From the NCBI RefSeq assembly GCF_000175575.2, contig NZ_CP005986.1, positions 2,713,718 to 2,777,717 on the forward strand: DNA of 64,000 nt, read 5' to 3'. A program made the position numbers and the translations under genes. How positions within the stretch are numbered: position 1 is the first letter of the stretch; every line of letters starts with the position of its first letter. This document shows positions 8,706-15,505 of this stretch, piece after piece. Origin of the DNA: Acidithiobacillus caldus ATCC 51756. GTDB lineage: Bacteria; Pseudomonadota; Gammaproteobacteria; Acidithiobacillales; Acidithiobacillaceae. The notes below the pieces were generated by a model. The model did not search any database, was not told the origin of the DNA, and was given only the letters and a program-made list of their open reading frames with translations.

Positions 8706-9582
8706 CGAGGCCTACGAGCAGCAATTCAGCCGTCCCCGCTGGCACCCCCGCGCCGCTGGCCAAGGCCAGTCGCTGATCGGGAATCCCGTTCTGACGCAGC
8801 GCACGCAGAATGACCTCGGCCTGCCGGGTAGCGGCATTGGTCCCCTCGGGCTGGGGAGACACCCGCACCAGGATCTCACTGGCGCTGCTCGCCCGCAGGC
8901 TGTTCGCGAGGGATCGCAAACGCTGCAGGCCATTGGCCGTGAGCTGATGACTGGATGGGGCGAAGAGCTGGGCAACGGGCATCTGCAGTCGGAGCCCGTC
9001 CTTGCCGGCGCTGACCTGGGCGTATTGACCCAGTCCAGCGGGGATGCCCGGGACCGCAGGGCTCGGACTGGACGCGGTACTGGGTGCCGACGGTGCTTGC
9101 TTGGACAATTCCTCGAGGCGCTGCTGCTCCTGGCGCAGGATCTGCTTCTGCTGCGCAATCTCCTGCTGCAGACGCTGGCTCTGGGCACCGCTGGCGGTCT
9201 GCTGCGCCAGCTGCTGACGCAGACGCGCGTACTCATCCTGAAGGTGCTGACTTTGGCTTTGCAGCTTTTGCAGCTCGCGCCGCAGCGTAGCGATGTTCTG
9301 GCCCTGCTGGTCATTGTCCCGTTCGATGCGGATGCCCTCCAGCTGTGCCGCAAAGATGGCCCGGTCCACGGCAAAGAGCGCCGGATTGACCTGATCACTG
9401 GTCATCTGCTGTAGGGTCGAGCGCAGGGGGGCGAGGCGGTCGGCCGGTACTTGCTGCTGTTCGAGTTGCGCCAGGGCGCGCATATCGCTCTGCAGCTCTT
9501 GAGTCGTACGGAGGTCTGCCTGGACCAGCACGGGGCAGATGAGCAGTGCCGTGCCCAGGGTGAAGGTGCCGAGAACTTTCAT
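8692..9582 (-). CDS. Periplasmic coiled-coil protein with OmpA-like C-terminus
   Basis: A 296-residue exported protein. It has a signal peptide ending near VQA, a long Gln/Leu-rich coiled coil (about 75-165), a Pro/Ser linker, and a C-terminal domain with LFAPSSHQLTANGLQRL and ILVRVSPQPEGTNAATRQAEVI that looks like a diverged OmpA/MotB peptidoglycan-binding fold. The usual NxxLSxxRA signature is degenerate, so binding is uncertain. Its start overlaps the stop of the DUF4398 lipoprotein by 4 bases (ATGA). The pair probably forms an envelope-associated unit inserted in the nadD-rng operon. Confidence 0.75.
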   Translation of the reverse strand: MKVLGTFTLGTALLICPVLVQADLRTTQELQSDMRALAQLEQQQVPADRLAPLRSTLQQMTSDQVNPALFAVDRAIFAAQLEGIRIERDNDQQGQNIATLRRELQKLQSQSQHLQDEYARLRQQLAQQTASGAQSQRLQQEIAQQKQILRQEQQRLEELSKQAPSAPSTASSPSPAVPGIPAGLGQYAQVSAGKDGLRLQMPVAQLFAPSSHQLTANGLQRLRSLANSLRASSASEILVRVSPQPEGTNAATRQAEVILRALRQNGIPDQRLALASGAGVPAGTAELLLVGLGAQP

Positions 9583-10013
9583 GGTGTGGTATCCCCCAAT
9601 TGCTTACGGGTAGCCGCGACCTTTTGCTGCAGTTCCGCCACGCGCTGCTGCTCCTCGCGAATCTGACGCTTGAGCTGCTGTTCCTCGGCGCGGCCAGGCG
9701 CGCCGTCGAGGCGCGCCTGAACGTTGTCCAGGAGCAACTTGGCCAGCTGGGTCTGACGATCGGCATAGAGGTAATCGCCACGGGCATCGGCCGCGCGCGC
9801 CGCCGCCAGTGCCCGCTGGGCGGGCACCAACTCCGCCGGCTTGACCTGGGGAGACAGGGAAAAGATGTGCGCCCGCCCCTCCTGCACGGCGATGGCGTTG
9901 TTTGTCACCTGTGCCGGCGTGGGGGTCACCATCTGGGCACAAGCGGCGAGGCTCAGCAGGCTCGCCAGGAACGCTCCGCGCCCCAGCAGGCCGAGTGTCG
10001 AGATCTTCACCAC
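9579..10013 (-). CDS. DUF4398-type lipoprotein
   Basis: A 144-residue lipoprotein. From the GTG at 10013 the product begins with a short charged stretch, a hydrophobic signal and the lipobox LAAC, so it should be lipid-anchored. The mature part has AHIFSLSPQVKPAELVPAQRALAAA and an Arg/Gln/Glu coiled coil (about 70-140), matching the DUF4398 family. The start is chosen for the AAAAGGAG Shine-Dalgarno 7 bases ahead; the open frame extends to 10097 but has no signal there. It is translationally coupled to the OmpA-like coiled-coil protein. Likely an envelope factor; exact role unknown. Confidence 0.78.
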   Translation of the reverse strand: MVKISTLGLLGRGAFLASLLSLAACAQMVTPTPAQVTNNAIAVQEGRAHIFSLSPQVKPAELVPAQRALAAARAADARGDYLYADRQTQLAKLLLDNVQARLDGAPGRAEEQQLKRQIREEQQRVAELQQKVAATRKQLGDTTP

Positions 10014-10017
10014 AGCA

Positions 10018-10491
10018 TCACTCCTTTTCACCTCGATGATAGGGGAGTCCGGCCTGAATGCTCCAAGCCCGGTACCATTGCTCGGCCAGAACGACACGCA
10101 CCACCGGGTGCGCCAGGGTCAGGGGCGACAGGGACCAGCGCCAACTGGGCGCGAGCCCCGGATCCAGGCCGTCGGGTCCACCTATCCAGAATACCAGATC
10201 CTGCCCCCGTTCCCGCCAGTCCTCCAGTCGCTGGGCCAGCTCCTCACTGCCCAAGGCACGGCCACGAACATCCAGCGCAATCACCTCGGCACCCTGGGGA
10301 GTCGCCGCCCGTAGCCTGCGCCCTTCCTCGGCACGCCAGCGCGCCACGCTGCCGCCGGGCCGGCGGCTCGCCAGAGGCAAGGACTGCCACATGGGCCGCA
10401 GCGGCGGCGGAATCCGCGCCGAGTACTCCGCTACGGCCTCCTGCACCCAACGGGGCATTCGAGTACCCAGAGCCAGAACCTGAACCCGCAT
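10018..10491 (-). CDS. rlmH: 23S rRNA pseudouridine-1915 N3-methyltransferase RlmH
   Basis: SPOUT-family methyltransferase that methylates pseudouridine 1915 in helix 69 of 23S rRNA, using S-adenosylmethionine. The 157-residue length and end-to-end pattern match RlmH (E. coli 155): MRVQVLALGTRMP at the start, VIALDVRGRAL in the middle, and the knot region VFWIGGPDGLDP followed by LTLAHPVVRVVLAEQWYRAWSI. The C-terminal YHRGEKE is close to the conserved YHR tail that enters the active site. It lies 6 bp after rsfS, the classic rsfS-rlmH order. Confidence 0.96.
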   Translation of the reverse strand: MRVQVLALGTRMPRWVQEAVAEYSARIPPPLRPMWQSLPLASRRPGGSVARWRAEEGRRLRAATPQGAEVIALDVRGRALGSEELAQRLEDWRERGQDLVFWIGGPDGLDPGLAPSWRWSLSPLTLAHPVVRVVLAEQWYRAWSIQAGLPYHRGEKE

Positions 10492-10497
10492 GGGCCG

Positions 10498-10851
10498 TTA
10501 GCGCCCGTCCTGCTCCCGCGTTCGCGGCAGGTCACCCCAGAGGCGCTCCAGCTGATAAAAGTCGCGCGTCTCGGGACGCATGAGGTGTACCACGACGTCA
10601 CCCAGATCCACCAACAGCCAGTCGCCGCCGGCCCCGCCCTCGGTACCCAGCGGCCGTACTCCCCGCCCCCGCAAGGCCTCCACCACCGCCTCCGAAAGCG
10701 CCCGCAACTGGCGATCCGAGGTGCCGGAAGCGATGACCAGATAGTCGGTGATATCGGTCTGGCAACGGACATCGATGGTCTCTATGGACTGGCCCTTGTG
10801 CTCATCCAGGGCATGCACGACCAGATCACGCACTTCTTCAGCGGTTGGCAA
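10498..10851 (-). CDS. rsfS: Ribosomal silencing factor RsfS
   Basis: A 117-residue RsfS/Iojap protein that binds ribosomal protein L14 and blocks subunit joining under starvation. Diagnostic segments are VVHALDEHKGQSIETIDV at the start, DYLVIASGTSDRQLRAL in the middle, and GDWLLVDLGDVVVHLMRPETRDFYQLERLW near the C-terminus. It follows nadD by 16 bp and precedes rlmH by 6 bp, the standard bacterial arrangement. Confidence 0.96.
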   Translation of the reverse strand: MPTAEEVRDLVVHALDEHKGQSIETIDVRCQTDITDYLVIASGTSDRQLRALSEAVVEALRGRGVRPLGTEGGAGGDWLLVDLGDVVVHLMRPETRDFYQLERLWGDLPRTREQDGR

Positions 10852-10867
10852 TGGCCAGAATCCTCAT

Positions 10868-11512
10868 TCAGGGGCTGCAGTACAGCCGTTCCGCCACAAT
10901 ATATTCCAGGACGGCGTCGGGCAACAGAAAAGCGGCGCTGCGACCCTCCGCAAGCAGGCTGCGGATGCGGGTGGCCGAAATCTCCAGGGCGCTGACATTG
11001 AAGAAGGCGATCTTGCCCGCGCGCTCGCGCCGCAGGGCCGCGAGATCGTCACAGCGTCGCCGATACAGGGCCTGGCGCAGCGCCTCCGGCAGCTCGGCCG
11101 CCGGCCATCCCGGCCGACCGGTGACGACGAGGTGAGCGAGATCGAGAATCGCCTCCCACTCGCGCCAGGTATCGAAGCGCAGAAAGGCATCCATACCGAT
11201 GACCATGGACAGCGAGGCCGCACCGTGTGTCTCGCGCAGGTGGCGTAGGGTATCGACGGTGTAGGAGGGGCCGTCCCGCTCCACCTCGAAGCTACAGACC
11301 TCCAACTGCGGGTATCGGCTCACGGCCCGCCGTACCATTTCCAGACGATGACGAGCCGGCGCCCAGGGGCTTTGCCGGTGCGGCGGGCTGCCGGCCGGGA
11401 TCAAGAGCGCCTTGGGCAGGCCGAGGGCCTCCCGAACCTCTTCCAGGGCACGCAGATGACCGTAGTGCACCGGATCAAAGGTGCCGCCGAGGATGACCAG
11501 GTCATGCTTCAT
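10868..11512 (-). CDS. nadD: Nicotinate-mononucleotide adenylyltransferase
   Basis: Makes nicotinate adenine dinucleotide from nicotinate mononucleotide and ATP in NAD synthesis. The 214-residue protein starts [19 protein letters not shown], holding the (H/T)xGH nucleotide-binding motif, and ends with [14 protein letters not shown], the ISSTxxR signature. [11 protein letters not shown] is the acid-binding segment. I prefer the ATG at 11512 because family members begin a few residues before GGTFDP; the ATG at 11530 is an alternative and the open frame reaches 11605. First gene of the nadD-rsfS-rlmH-DUF4398-OmpA-like-maf-rng operon. Confidence 0.93.
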   Translation of the reverse strand: MKHDLVILGGTFDPVHYGHLRALEEVREALGLPKALLIPAGSPPHRQSPWAPARHRLEMVRRAVSRYPQLEVCSFEVERDGPSYTVDTLRHLRETHGAASLSMVIGMDAFLRFDTWREWEAILDLAHLVVTGRPGWPAAELPEALRQALYRRRCDDLAALRRERAGKIAFFNVSALEISATRIRSLLAEGRSAAFLLPDAVLEYIVAERLYCSP

Positions 11513-11600
11513 GGGGGCACTATAGTCCATGGCCGGAGTCCGTGGAAAGGTGCCGCGACCAGGGAAAGGGCTGGGCGCGGCGTAGGACGTCCTTGATAAC

Positions 11601-11615
11601 TGCAACTAAGTTGCA
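11601..11615. promoter_or_regulatory. Palindromic operator TGCAACT-A-AGTTGCA
   Basis: A perfect 7-1-7 inverted repeat in the gap between nadD (minus) and the OprB-like porin (plus). A near-identical sequence lies at 12966-12980 in front of the metal-binding ABC protein. The shape TGCAA-N5-TTGCA is like operators of Fur-family metalloregulators (Mur/Fur of alphaproteobacteria), so metal-dependent control is inferred. Confidence 0.6.
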
Positions 11616-11679
11616 TATATTCCGCACGACCACTCCGCGCGTCCCTGGGGAGCTTGACCGGTAAGTCTATTTATTGAAT

Positions 11680-11698
11680 GATAATGATTCGCATTTAT
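11680..11698 (+). promoter_or_regulatory. Fur-box-like sequence upstream of porin
   Basis: GATAATGATTCGCATTTAT matches 13 of 19 positions of the classical Fur consensus, including the first nine. It ends 20 bp before the porin start codon, inside an AT-rich stretch where a promoter would lie. Suggests control by a Fur-family repressor with iron or another divalent metal. Confidence 0.55.
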
Positions 11699-11718
11699 AT
11701 TATTTGGAGAGATTGTCC

Positions 11719-12933
11719 ATGCGTCGTATACCCCTCTGTGCGCTGCTGAGCACCATGCTTGCTTCCAGCGCCGTTTTCGCCACCCCGGCGGATCGAGGAC
11801 AGGGTCCCGTGGAGCAGGTCCCGGGCATCGCCAGCAAGCTCCTGCCCGGCTACAACCGCCTGAACGATGGCTGGTCCTGGGCTGGTCATCTGGATGCCGA
11901 GAGCTACAGCAATCTCGCCGGCGGCGCGGCCCAAGGGAGCACGGCCAATCTGCTCGGGCAATTGGGTGGCCGTCTCGACACCGGTCGTGCCGGCCTCTGG
12001 CCCGGGGGACAGTTCACGCTCAGCGGAATTGGCATCCTTGCCGGCGCCGATCCAGAGGGCTATAGCGCCGCCTTACAGACACCAAGCAATATCTACGCGC
12101 CCTCAGAACTGCGCCTCTACGAGCTCAGCTTTCGCCAGCAGCTCGGGGCTGGAGTGCAGCTGCGTCTGGGCTATGACGACATCAACCACTACTTTGGCGT
12201 GGTCGGTCCCGCCGAAAATCTGGTGAACAGTGCCTTTGGCTTCACGCCGACCATCACGGAGAATGTGCCCGGCAACGGCAGTTACCCCTACAGTGCCCTT
12301 GGAGCCATGCTGGGGGTGCACGGCGATATCTGGGGATCCAAGCTCGGTATATTTCAGGGCGATGCCCAGCACCAGTTCACCCACACCTTTGCCCGCGGCT
12401 ATCTGGCGCTGTGGGAAGGTGGGCTGCGCTGGGGGGACGCGGAGCCGGACGAGGACAGTGGCTATGTCGTGAAAGTGGGGGCCTGGCACTACCAGCAACC
12501 CCATCCCGACCTGCCGGGGCTCAGTCCAAGCACCTCCGGCGTCTACACCGTATGGGAGGCGCGCCGGGAGCTGGACCGGGGGCGCCGTCTCGGACTGTTT
12601 CTGCAAGGAGGGGCGGCACCGCAATCCGTCAATCCCGTGCCCTGGCAGCTGGCGCTGGGCCTGCGCCTGGAGCAGCCCTTTCTCGGACGGCCCGGCGATA
12701 GCCTCAGTCTGGGCATGACCCGATCCTGGCTGCGCAGCGCGGTGCTGCAGGCGGATGAGGAGCTCCCCGCAGGCACCGTGCATCCCGCCGAAATGGCCTA
12801 TGAACTGACCTATGTGGCGCAACTGCGTCCACATCTTAGCATTCAGCCGGATATCCAGTTCATCCATCGCCCCCAGGGAGTCTATCCCGACGCCACGGCG
12901 GCCCTGCTGCGCGTGCACCTCGAGTTCTTCTGA
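11719..12933 (+). CDS. OprB-family outer-membrane porin
   Basis: A 404-residue outer-membrane protein with a signal peptide ending AVFA. The body alternates polar and aromatic residues as in a 16-stranded beta-barrel, carries OprB-like segments (LGGRLDTGRAGLWPGGQFTL, ELRLYELSFRQQL, NPVPWQLALGLRLEQPF) and ends in Phe (HLEFF), the signal for insertion by BamA. OprB proteins are usually sugar-selective, but here two metal-type operators lie upstream, so a metal or siderophore-related substrate is possible. The ATG at 11719 has TTGGAGA 8 bases ahead; the upstream open frame to 11674 runs through the Fur-like box and is rejected. It precedes the metal-binding ABC protein. Confidence 0.82.
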   Translation: MRRIPLCALLSTMLASSAVFATPADRGQGPVEQVPGIASKLLPGYNRLNDGWSWAGHLDAESYSNLAGGAAQGSTANLLGQLGGRLDTGRAGLWPGGQFTLSGIGILAGADPEGYSAALQTPSNIYAPSELRLYELSFRQQLGAGVQLRLGYDDINHYFGVVGPAENLVNSAFGFTPTITENVPGNGSYPYSALGAMLGVHGDIWGSKLGIFQGDAQHQFTHTFARGYLALWEGGLRWGDAEPDEDSGYVVKVGAWHYQQPHPDLPGLSPSTSGVYTVWEARRELDRGRRLGLFLQGGAAPQSVNPVPWQLALGLRLEQPFLGRPGDSLSLGMTRSWLRSAVLQADEELPAGTVHPAEMAYELTYVAQLRPHLSIQPDIQFIHRPQGVYPDATAALLRVHLEFF

Positions 12934-12938
12934 GACCC

Positions 12939-12966
12939 TTGACAGGGGTGGGACTTCATCCATAAT
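12939..12966 (+). promoter_or_regulatory. Sigma-70 type promoter of metal-binding ABC protein
   Basis: TTGACA (12939-12944) and CATAAT (12961-12966) are separated by 16 bp. The palindrome at 12966-12980 begins at the last base of the -10, so a bound repressor would cover the transcription start. Confidence 0.65.
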
Positions 12967-12980
12967 GCAACTCACTTGCA
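12966..12980. promoter_or_regulatory. Palindromic operator TGCAACT-C-ACTTGCA
   Basis: Second copy of the TGCAA-N5-TTGCA inverted repeat (first at 11601-11615; 13 of 15 positions identical). It overlaps the -10 region of the downstream gene and lies 17 bp ahead of its start codon. The position fits a repressor site. Confidence 0.62.
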
Positions 12981-12997
12981 CTTTAAGGAGTAACCCC

Positions 12998-13936
12998 ATG
13001 GTCCTGCGCGGCCTCATCCCTTCCCTCCGGCGCATCCTGAGCAGCGCCCAGGCGCTGTCGTGGTTTGGCCTCGCTCTCTGTCTTGGTCTCGCTACACCGG
13101 CCCTTGCGCAGCCCGTTCACGCCGTCGGCGCCGAGAATGAATACGCCGACGTCATTGCCCAGATCGGCGGACCCTACGTTACGGTGCGCGCCATCGAGAG
13201 CAACCCCAATACCGATCCGCACAGTTTCGAGGCGAGCCCATCGGTGGCCCGAGAACTGGCCAAGGCACGTCTCGTGGTTCGTAATGGCCTCGGCTACGAC
13301 GATTGGGCAGGCAAGATCCTGGCGGCCAATCCCGCCCCCGGGCGGCAGGTGATCGTGGTGCAGGAACTGCTGGGCTTACCGCGGAATACCCCCAACCCGC
13401 ACCTCTGGTACCGACCCGATACCATGCCCAAGGTCGCCCAGGCGGTGGCTGAGGCCCTGAGCCGGCTCGATCCGGCCCATGCCGCTTACTTTGCGGCGCG
13501 GGTCAGGGCGTTTGACCGGTCGCTGCAGCCGTGGTTCTCCGCCATCGCCGAGTTCAAGGCCCGCTACGGCGGTACCCCCGTCGCCGTGACGGAGCCCGTG
13601 GCAGACTATCTTCTCGAGGCAGCGGGCTGCCGAATCCAGACCCCCTGGGCCCTGCAGGCAGCCATCATGAATGGAACCGATCCGGCACCCCAGGATGTGA
13701 GCTACCAGAACCGCCTGCTCGATCGCCGCGAGGTCAAGGTGTTCCTGTACAACCAGCAGGTGACGGATCCCCTCACCCGATCCTTCCTAGATCGCGCGCG
13801 TCAGCACGGTATCCCCGTGGTGGGCGTGTACGAGACCATGCCGGCGGGCTACCAGTACCAGAGCTGGATGCTCGCCGAGACCCGGGCACTGATGGCGGCT
13901 GTGGCCCAGGGGCGGTCCACTACGGTGTTGCACTGA
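12998..13936 (+). CDS. Metal ABC transporter substrate-binding protein (ZnuA/TroA family)
   Basis: Periplasmic cluster A-I binding protein for zinc or manganese, 312 residues. It has a long signal peptide ending ALAQ, then AENEYADVIAQIGG, the ligand-bearing NTDPHSFEASPSVARELAKA, LVVRNGLGYDDW, and NPHLWYRPDTMP, where the histidines of DPHSF and NPHLW are expected metal ligands. The His-rich loop of true ZnuA is absent and the late acidic ligand is probably Glu in VYETMP. AAGGAG 7 bases before the ATG at 12998 fixes the start; the longer open frame to 12812 overlaps the porin and is rejected. No permease or ATPase gene is adjacent, so partners must be elsewhere or the protein acts alone. Confidence 0.88.
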   Translation: MVLRGLIPSLRRILSSAQALSWFGLALCLGLATPALAQPVHAVGAENEYADVIAQIGGPYVTVRAIESNPNTDPHSFEASPSVARELAKARLVVRNGLGYDDWAGKILAANPAPGRQVIVVQELLGLPRNTPNPHLWYRPDTMPKVAQAVAEALSRLDPAHAAYFAARVRAFDRSLQPWFSAIAEFKARYGGTPVAVTEPVADYLLEAAGCRIQTPWALQAAIMNGTDPAPQDVSYQNRLLDRREVKVFLYNQQVTDPLTRSFLDRARQHGIPVVGVYETMPAGYQYQSWMLAETRALMAAVAQGRSTTVLH

Positions 13937-13987
13937 GGCAGCGCCGCGGCGCGTGGACTGGCGCTGGGCTTTTGTCATAATGCCGCC

Positions 13988-14911
13988 ATGTTTGCCTCGA
14001 CTTCCGCGCCTTCACCAAGCCTTGGGCAGCGTTTCACTGCCGGCACCGCCGTGGCGCTCATGCACCTTTCCGCGCGCCTGCCGCGGCGGGCGCGCCTCGG
14101 TCTTGCCCACCGGCTGGGGGACCTTGCCTGGGTACTGGTACCGCGGGCGCGCCGGGTCGCCCGCCGCAATCTGGAGATTGCCTTTCCGGAGTACACCACG
14201 GTGCAACGGCGGCGGCTCTTGCGAGCGCATTTTCATGCCCTGGGCGAGGCGCTCCTGGAGCTCGGGCCACTCTGGCTGTGGCCGCTGCCGCGCGCCCTCG
14301 GTCTCATCCGCGAGGTAAAGGGAGCGGAGGCCGTGGATGCCGCCCTGGCCACCGGCAAGGGGGTAGTGCTGTTCACCGCCCATCTGGGCTCCTGGGAGGC
14401 GGCGGTGCAGTACATTGGCCAACGCTGGCCGGTGACGGTGCTCTACATGGCCACCCGTAACCCGCTGATCAATGACCACCTCGTGACCGGCAGGTCCCGC
14501 AGCGGCGCCCGCCTGGTGGCCAAGGAAGGCGGCATCCGACCTTTACTCCAGGCCCTGCAGCGCAGTGAGATCGTCGGCATCCTGCCCGATCAGAACGTTG
14601 ACCCGCGGGAGGGCGTCTTTGCCCCCTTCTTTGGCCGTCCGGCCTGTACCACGCCGTTGCTGGGGCGCCTGGCGGACCGGCGGCAGAGCGCCGTCTTTGG
14701 TCTTTTCGCCTACCGCCTGGAGGGGGGCGCGGGTTTCCGACTGGAGATCCTGCCCATGCCCGAGGGTTTTCCCAGTGGCGACCCAGAGGCCGATGCGACG
14801 GCCATGAACGCCGTACTGGAGGGCGCCATACGCCAGGCGCCGGCTCAGTACTGGTGGGTACATCGACGCTACAAGGACCCCGCTCCCGGCTGGGACTACC
14901 CCTACGGTTGA
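13988..14911 (+). CDS. lpxL: Lipid A biosynthesis lauroyl-type acyltransferase
   Basis: Inner-membrane acyltransferase that adds a secondary fatty acid to Kdo2-lipid IVA. The 307-residue protein has RNLEIAFPE near residue 60, the catalytic HX4E in FTAHLGSWEAA (about 130-140), LPDQNVDPREGVFAPFFG around 200, and WWVHRRYKDP near the C-terminus, all features of the LpxL/LpxM (HtrB/MsbB) family. The choice between LpxL and LpxM cannot be made from sequence alone. It stands alone between the metal-binding protein and hsp20. Confidence 0.9.
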   Translation: MFASTSAPSPSLGQRFTAGTAVALMHLSARLPRRARLGLAHRLGDLAWVLVPRARRVARRNLEIAFPEYTTVQRRRLLRAHFHALGEALLELGPLWLWPLPRALGLIREVKGAEAVDAALATGKGVVLFTAHLGSWEAAVQYIGQRWPVTVLYMATRNPLINDHLVTGRSRSGARLVAKEGGIRPLLQALQRSEIVGILPDQNVDPREGVFAPFFGRPACTTPLLGRLADRRQSAVFGLFAYRLEGGAGFRLEILPMPEGFPSGDPEADATAMNAVLEGAIRQAPAQYWWVHRRYKDPAPGWDYPYG

Positions 14912-14924
14912 CCCCGTCGCCCCC

Positions 14925-14954
14925 CTTGAAAAGCTCCACGACCATCCCCAGTTT
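14925..14954 (+). promoter_or_regulatory. Sigma-32 heat-shock promoter of hsp20
   Basis: CTTGAA (14925-14930), preceded by a C-rich CCCC stretch, then a 15-bp spacer and CCCCAGTTT (14946-14954). This matches the sigma-32 (RpoH) consensus CCCTTGAA-N13-17-CCCCATTT at nearly every position. It lies about 40 bp ahead of the small heat-shock gene. Confidence 0.75.
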
Positions 14955-14992
14955 CCGGGTGTGGTTGGGTTTTTCAGGAAAGGAGATGAACC

Positions 14993-15439
14993 ATGAGCGA
15001 GGACAACAAGGTAGTCAGTGCCCCGGCGAGGGCCGTGGACCCGGTGGAACAGCTCTTCGATGCCATGCTGCCCGGGTTCTTCCGGCCCGTGAATCTGTCC
15101 GCGGGAATGAGTCGCCCCAATGTGGCGCACATCGACGTCATCGACCGCGACAATGAGATCGTCATCAAGGCGGAAGTGGCGGGTGTCGACAAGGATCATC
15201 TGGACATCCAGGTCCACGGCAACCAGGTCTACATCAGTGGCAACAAGACCGAGGAAGTGGAAAAAGGCGAGGGCAAGTACATCTACCGCGAGCGTCGGTA
15301 CGGCGATTTCTCGCGCACCATTCAACTTCCGGTGGACGTGGATGCTGCCCAGACCCGCGCCGTCTACAAAGATGGCGTTCTCGAACTGACCCTGCCCAAG
15401 GCGGAATCTGCCAAGCGTCGCCGGATCACCGTCGAATAA
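14993..15439 (+). CDS. Small heat-shock protein (Hsp20/alpha-crystallin)
   Basis: A 148-residue ATP-independent holdase chaperone. The alpha-crystallin domain covers about residues 42-140: AHIDVIDRDNEIVIKAEVAGVDKDHLDIQ, then GKYIYRERRYGDFSRTIQLP, and the signature KDGVLELTLPKAE. A short N-terminal arm includes EQLFDAMLPGFF. AGGAAAGGAG just ahead of the ATG and the sigma-32 type promoter upstream show it is heat inducible. A hairpin terminator follows. Confidence 0.93.
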   Translation: MSEDNKVVSAPARAVDPVEQLFDAMLPGFFRPVNLSAGMSRPNVAHIDVIDRDNEIVIKAEVAGVDKDHLDIQVHGNQVYISGNKTEEVEKGEGKYIYRERRYGDFSRTIQLPVDVDAAQTRAVYKDGVLELTLPKAESAKRRRITVE

Positions 15440-15460
15440 GGCAATACCGGGCAGCAAACC

Positions 15461-15500
15461 AGGCCCGAGCGTCCGAGTGTATGGGCGCCCGGGCCTTTGC
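15461..15500 (+). terminator. Rho-independent-like terminator after hsp20
   Basis: Inverted repeat AGGCCCGAGCG (15461-15471) with CGCCCGGGCCT (15486-15496), one mismatch, loop of 14 bases, followed by a T-containing run. It sits between convergent hsp20 and mnmE and may act on both. Confidence 0.6.
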
Positions 15501-15505
15501 TTTGG

